NCBI GenBank assembly: GCA_023667045.1
Contig: JAMPAU010000001.1
Coordinates: 186,001 to 250,000 of the forward strand
Length of the DNA stretch: 64,000 nt
From: Ruminococcus flavefaciens
Lineage (GTDB): Bacteria > Bacillota > Clostridia > Oscillospirales > Ruminococcaceae
Reading direction: 5' to 3'
The notes beneath the pieces were generated by a model, which did no database searches, was not told the DNA's origin, and saw nothing but the letters and a program-made list of their open reading frames with translations. Made by a program: the position numbers and the translations under genes. This document shows positions 61,314 to 64,000 of this stretch, piece by piece (position 1 is the stretch's first letter; the number at the start of each line of letters is the position of its first letter).

Positions 61314-62357
61314 TTAATCAATAGCATTAAGAGTACCTTTATAAAGGTAATCATAAGTATAATCTTCCTTTGCAGTTTTTAAATCATATGGAGTTACAAC
61401 TTTATTTGACGGGCAAGTTCCGATATAATCGGGATTTTCCTTGTCATATCCTGCTGTATATATGCACTTTCCCTCTTGCATAACAATAAAATACTCTGTA
61501 TCTGCACTTTCTGGAAAATATTCATTCATCACTTCATCAAGCTCTTTTTTTAATCTTTCTGCAAAAGCATTGCTGACGTTGAAATTCATGCTGTCATCTG
61601 ATGATATAATCAGATTATCAAGCGGTACAGAATAATTATTTGAGTTAAGATTATTCAGTATACTGCACGTTGCCGTATAAAGATTCATCATATCAGATTC
61701 TATGTTTTTCCTCATGGAGTTTTTTATATAGCCCATATATGAGACATCTGTTTTCCAGCCCTCGCCGTCGGTAAGGTAAAGCCATATTTCAGCAGTGTCA
61801 TTTCTTTCGATATTATAATCATCTGTATACGTTATATTACAGTTTACTGAAACGCATTCTTCTGGCTCAAAGCTGTATTTGTCTTCTGCATAATATGATA
61901 TATTTTGAATTTTCTTGTAACCGGCAGTATAAACGCCGAGAGACCGGAAATCACTGTAAGATTCACTCATCAGCTCAATATCTTCTGATTCAAGCGGTTC
62001 TACAGAAATTATTTCATTAAGGCTAATATTCTTCATTTCAGGAATATATGTCTCTCTGAACATCTTTTCAAGGGATATATTATTACTTTCAGCTATATTT
62101 CTGATTATATTATAATATTCGTCAGTATACGAAAGACTTATAATATCTGCTATATTGTCATTATTGATATTCTCAAAAAGCCTTTCAATGCCTTCTTCAT
62201 AGCTGTCGCATATTTCATATGAATTATTCTTTTCATGTCCGGATTTCTTCTCTGACATATCCGCAATACGCACATCACCGCCTTTATTCATACCACATGA
62301 TACAAGTGCAGACAACAGAGCCGTCGCCGTCATCAAAGAAAACAAAGTCCTTTTCAC
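61314..62357 (-). CDS. Lipoprotein fusing domains A and B
   Basis: The 347-residue lipoprotein starts with GTG at 62357, nine bases after GAGGTG, giving the good signal MKRTLFSLMTATALLSALVSC. The N-terminal half (SYTDEYYNII ... GEGWKTDVSY) is domain A, as at 60579; the C-terminal half (LIISSDDSMNFNVSNAF ... GKCIYTAGYDK) is domain B, as at 59782. The fusion suggests that the separate products of the two next genes also associate. Function unknown. Confidence 0.65.
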   Translation of the reverse strand: MKRTLFSLMTATALLSALVSCGMNKGGDVRIADMSEKKSGHEKNNSYEICDSYEEGIERLFENINNDNIADIISLSYTDEYYNIIRNIAESNNISLEKMFRETYIPEMKNISLNEIISVEPLESEDIELMSESYSDFRSLGVYTAGYKKIQNISYYAEDKYSFEPEECVSVNCNITYTDDYNIERNDTAEIWLYLTDGEGWKTDVSYMGYIKNSMRKNIESDMMNLYTATCSILNNLNSNNYSVPLDNLIISSDDSMNFNVSNAFAERLKKELDEVMNEYFPESADTEYFIVMQEGKCIYTAGYDKENPDYIGTCPSNKVVTPYDLKTAKEDYTYDYLYKGTLNAID

Positions 62358-62482
62358 CTCAGAAAACACCTCTTTTGCGGTAGTATAAAACTATTATATC
62401 AGAATTTATCAAAAACTTCAATTACAGTATGATTACAAATAGGCACATGACCAAAAAATACGTGAATATGTAGCAGTTATTA

Positions 62483-62511
62483 TTGACAATATTAATACAA
62501 TATGTTAAAAT
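62483..62511 (+). promoter_or_regulatory. Promoter of the xylanase gene
   Basis: TTGACA and TAAAAT are 17 bases apart, 46 bases before the start codon. Confidence 0.75.
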
Positions 62512-62557
62512 AGCATTACAAGCTACAAAAAGCTATCTTACTACGGAGGGTTATAAA

Positions 62558-64000
62558 ATGAAAAACAAATATTTCAAGAACCTCATCGCCGGCACTATCA
62601 GTGCTGTAATGATGTGTTCTACTGCTTCTGCCGTATATGCAGAAGACTCAACGGCTACAGCTCCAGAGGGAAAAATTATCTACTCATCTGACTTCGAGGA
62701 CGGCGACGTTTCAGCATTCAGAAACAGAAACGGCAATGACACCACTGTAATTTCTGCAAGCACAGAAGATGCCGTAAGCGGTACTACATCACTCTGCGGC
62801 AGCGGAAGAACTAAAAGCTGGAACGGTCCTGCACTCCTGCTTGATGATATATGCGAACCGGGTACAGCATATCTTGTAAGTGCCAAGGTAAAAGGTCAGT
62901 ACTACACAAGCAATACCATGAGCTTACAGTATACTGACTCTTCCGGTACAGAACACTATGAAAACCTCGCAAACTTCAACGGCAACGGCTGGCAGGAAGT
63001 AAACAACATAAAGATAAGCTTTTCCGACGATGTAAGCAATGTAATGGTTTACTTTGAGGGCGGAGATACAGGCAATATCTATATTGATGACTTTGTACTC
63101 AAGGAAGCTCCGAAATATACCATTCAAGAAGATATAGCCTCACTTAAAGACGTTTACAGCGGTTACTTCAAAATAGGCGGTGTGGCTACTGTTAAGGAAC
63201 TCGCACCACAGTCCACTAAAGACCTTATTTTAAAACACTGCAACAGCTTTACTGCCGGCAACGAAATGAAACCCGACGCTCTCCTCGACCAGAACGCTTG
63301 TCTTGCTATGGCTGAGGCTGGCGACGATACTAACCCACAGGTTACTCTCGACCAGGCACGCTCTCTCCTTGAATTTGCAAAGGAAAATAATCTCTCCATG
63401 CGTGGACACGTCCTTGTATGGCATCAGCAGACTCCTACATGGTTCTTCAAGGAAAACTATGACGCTAACGGCGAATGGGTTTCAAAGGAAAAAATGCTTA
63501 TCCGTCTTGAAAACTATATAAAGAACGTTTTTGAGACACTCGAAAAGGAATATCCGGAAGTTGATTTCTATGCATACGACGTTGTAAATGAATGCTGGCT
63601 TGATGACGGTTCAGCACGTCAGCCGGGTTCACAGGAAGAAGGCTCTGCAAAATCCCCATGGGTACAGGTTTTCGGCGATAATATGTCATTCATAAAACCC
63701 GCTTTTGAGTTCGCTAAGAAGTACGCTCCAGAGGGAACTAAGCTCTACTACAATGACTTCAATGAATATATGCCTCAGAAGACAGACGCTATCATCAAAA
63801 TGGTTGAGGAAATAAACTCTGACGGTCACTATATCGACGGTATCGGCTTACAGTCTCACCTTGACGTTTCTTTCCCGTCTGTAAGCGTTTACAAAAAGGC
63901 TCTCGATAAATTCTGTGAAACAGGTCTTGACGTACAGGTAACAGAACTTGATGTTACTGTAAGCGGTAACAGCGAAGAAGATTTCAAGAAACAGGCTCAG
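62558..64000 (+). CDS. GH10 endo-xylanase with N-terminal CBM22-like module (3' end outside window)
   Basis: The first 481 codons are present. A signal peptide (to about residue 30) is followed by a CBM22-like module (about 38-185; SSDFEDGDVSAFRNR, YFEGGDTGNIYIDDF) and a GH10 barrel with NEMKPD, RGHVLVWHQQTP, the acid/base Glu in DVVNECW and the nucleophile Glu in QVTELDV. It cuts the xylan backbone outside the cell. GGAGGG lies eight bases before the ATG. A dockerin or further modules may follow beyond 64000. Confidence 0.92.
   Translation, partial: MKNKYFKNLIAGTISAVMMCSTASAVYAEDSTATAPEGKIIYSSDFEDGDVSAFRNRNGNDTTVISASTEDAVSGTTSLCGSGRTKSWNGPALLLDDICEPGTAYLVSAKVKGQYYTSNTMSLQYTDSSGTEHYENLANFNGNGWQEVNNIKISFSDDVSNVMVYFEGGDTGNIYIDDFVLKEAPKYTIQEDIASLKDVYSGYFKIGGVATVKELAPQSTKDLILKHCNSFTAGNEMKPDALLDQNACLAMAEAGDDTNPQVTLDQARSLLEFAKENNLSMRGHVLVWHQQTPTWFFKENYDANGEWVSKEKMLIRLENYIKNVFETLEKEYPEVDFYAYDVVNECWLDDGSARQPGSQEEGSAKSPWVQVFGDNMSFIKPAFEFAKKYAPEGTKLYYNDFNEYMPQKTDAIIKMVEEINSDGHYIDGIGLQSHLDVSFPSVSVYKKALDKFCETGLDVQVTELDVTVSGNSEEDFKKQAQ

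Overview
The window looks like the chromosome of a fibre-degrading Ruminococcus-type member of the Clostridia (Oscillospiraceae). The evidence is the low GC content, type I dockerins on several secreted proteins, two GH9 cellulases, a GH10 xylanase with a CBM22-like module, a cellobiose phosphorylase, BspA-type leucine-rich repeat surface proteins and the Firmicutes order yabP-yabQ-divIC-yabR. Species cannot be assigned from the sequence alone.

Layout. 1-1.3 kb: an azlCD branched-chain amino acid exporter pair with a second, diverged copy of the azlD 3' end. 1.3-8.2 kb: an accessory island with an XRE regulator, a consensus promoter with an adjacent dyad operator, two SHOCT-domain proteins and a run of small lipoproteins that share nearly the same leader and signal sequence but differ in their mature parts. 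8.3-13.4 kb: cellobiose phosphorylase, aldose 1-epimerase and citrate synthase. 13.5-18 kb: an ORF6N-type protein with heptad repeats, a candidate structured RNA with a perfect promoter, a zinc-ribbon/TPM membrane pair and a second XRE gene with its operator. 18-21.2 kb: a five-gene operon for a 2-oxoacid:ferredoxin oxidoreductase. 21.4-31.4 kb: a full type II fatty acid synthesis operon (fabH, fabK, fabG, fabF, accB, fabZ, accC, accD, accA, acpP) holding a small family of zinc-ribbon proteins and one unknown gene. 31.7-39.3 kb, divergent: fabD, aroE, five tandem overlapping LRR paralogues (the last broken by an amber codon), aroK, an amidohydrolase and an LRR-dockerin protein. 39.3-46.4 kb: a cellulosome-related cluster on the minus strand (dockerin protein, V8-like protease, broken small dockerin protein, two GH9 enzymes). 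46.7-54 kb: housekeeping (rsmE, tRNA-Pro, tRNA-Thr, tRNA-Tyr, typA, guaB) with small lipoproteins. 54.5-59.7 kb: two large LRR surface proteins and yabPQ-divIC-yabR. 59.8-62.4 kb: three lipoproteins built from two shared domains. 62.5 kb to the end: a GH10 xylanase cut by the window edge.

The genes fit one lifestyle. Secreted dockerin enzymes degrade cellulose and xylan at the surface, and cellobiose is phosphorolysed in the cell. Citrate synthase and the oxidoreductase supply amino-acid precursors, and the FASII operon makes membrane lipid. The unexplained parts are the multi-copy small-protein arrays (lipoproteins, zinc ribbons, cytoplasmic LRR proteins), the candidate RNA, and repeated cases where a gene's 3' end is found again as a remnant downstream of an extra gene. 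All functions rest on motif recognition by eye; no database search was run.
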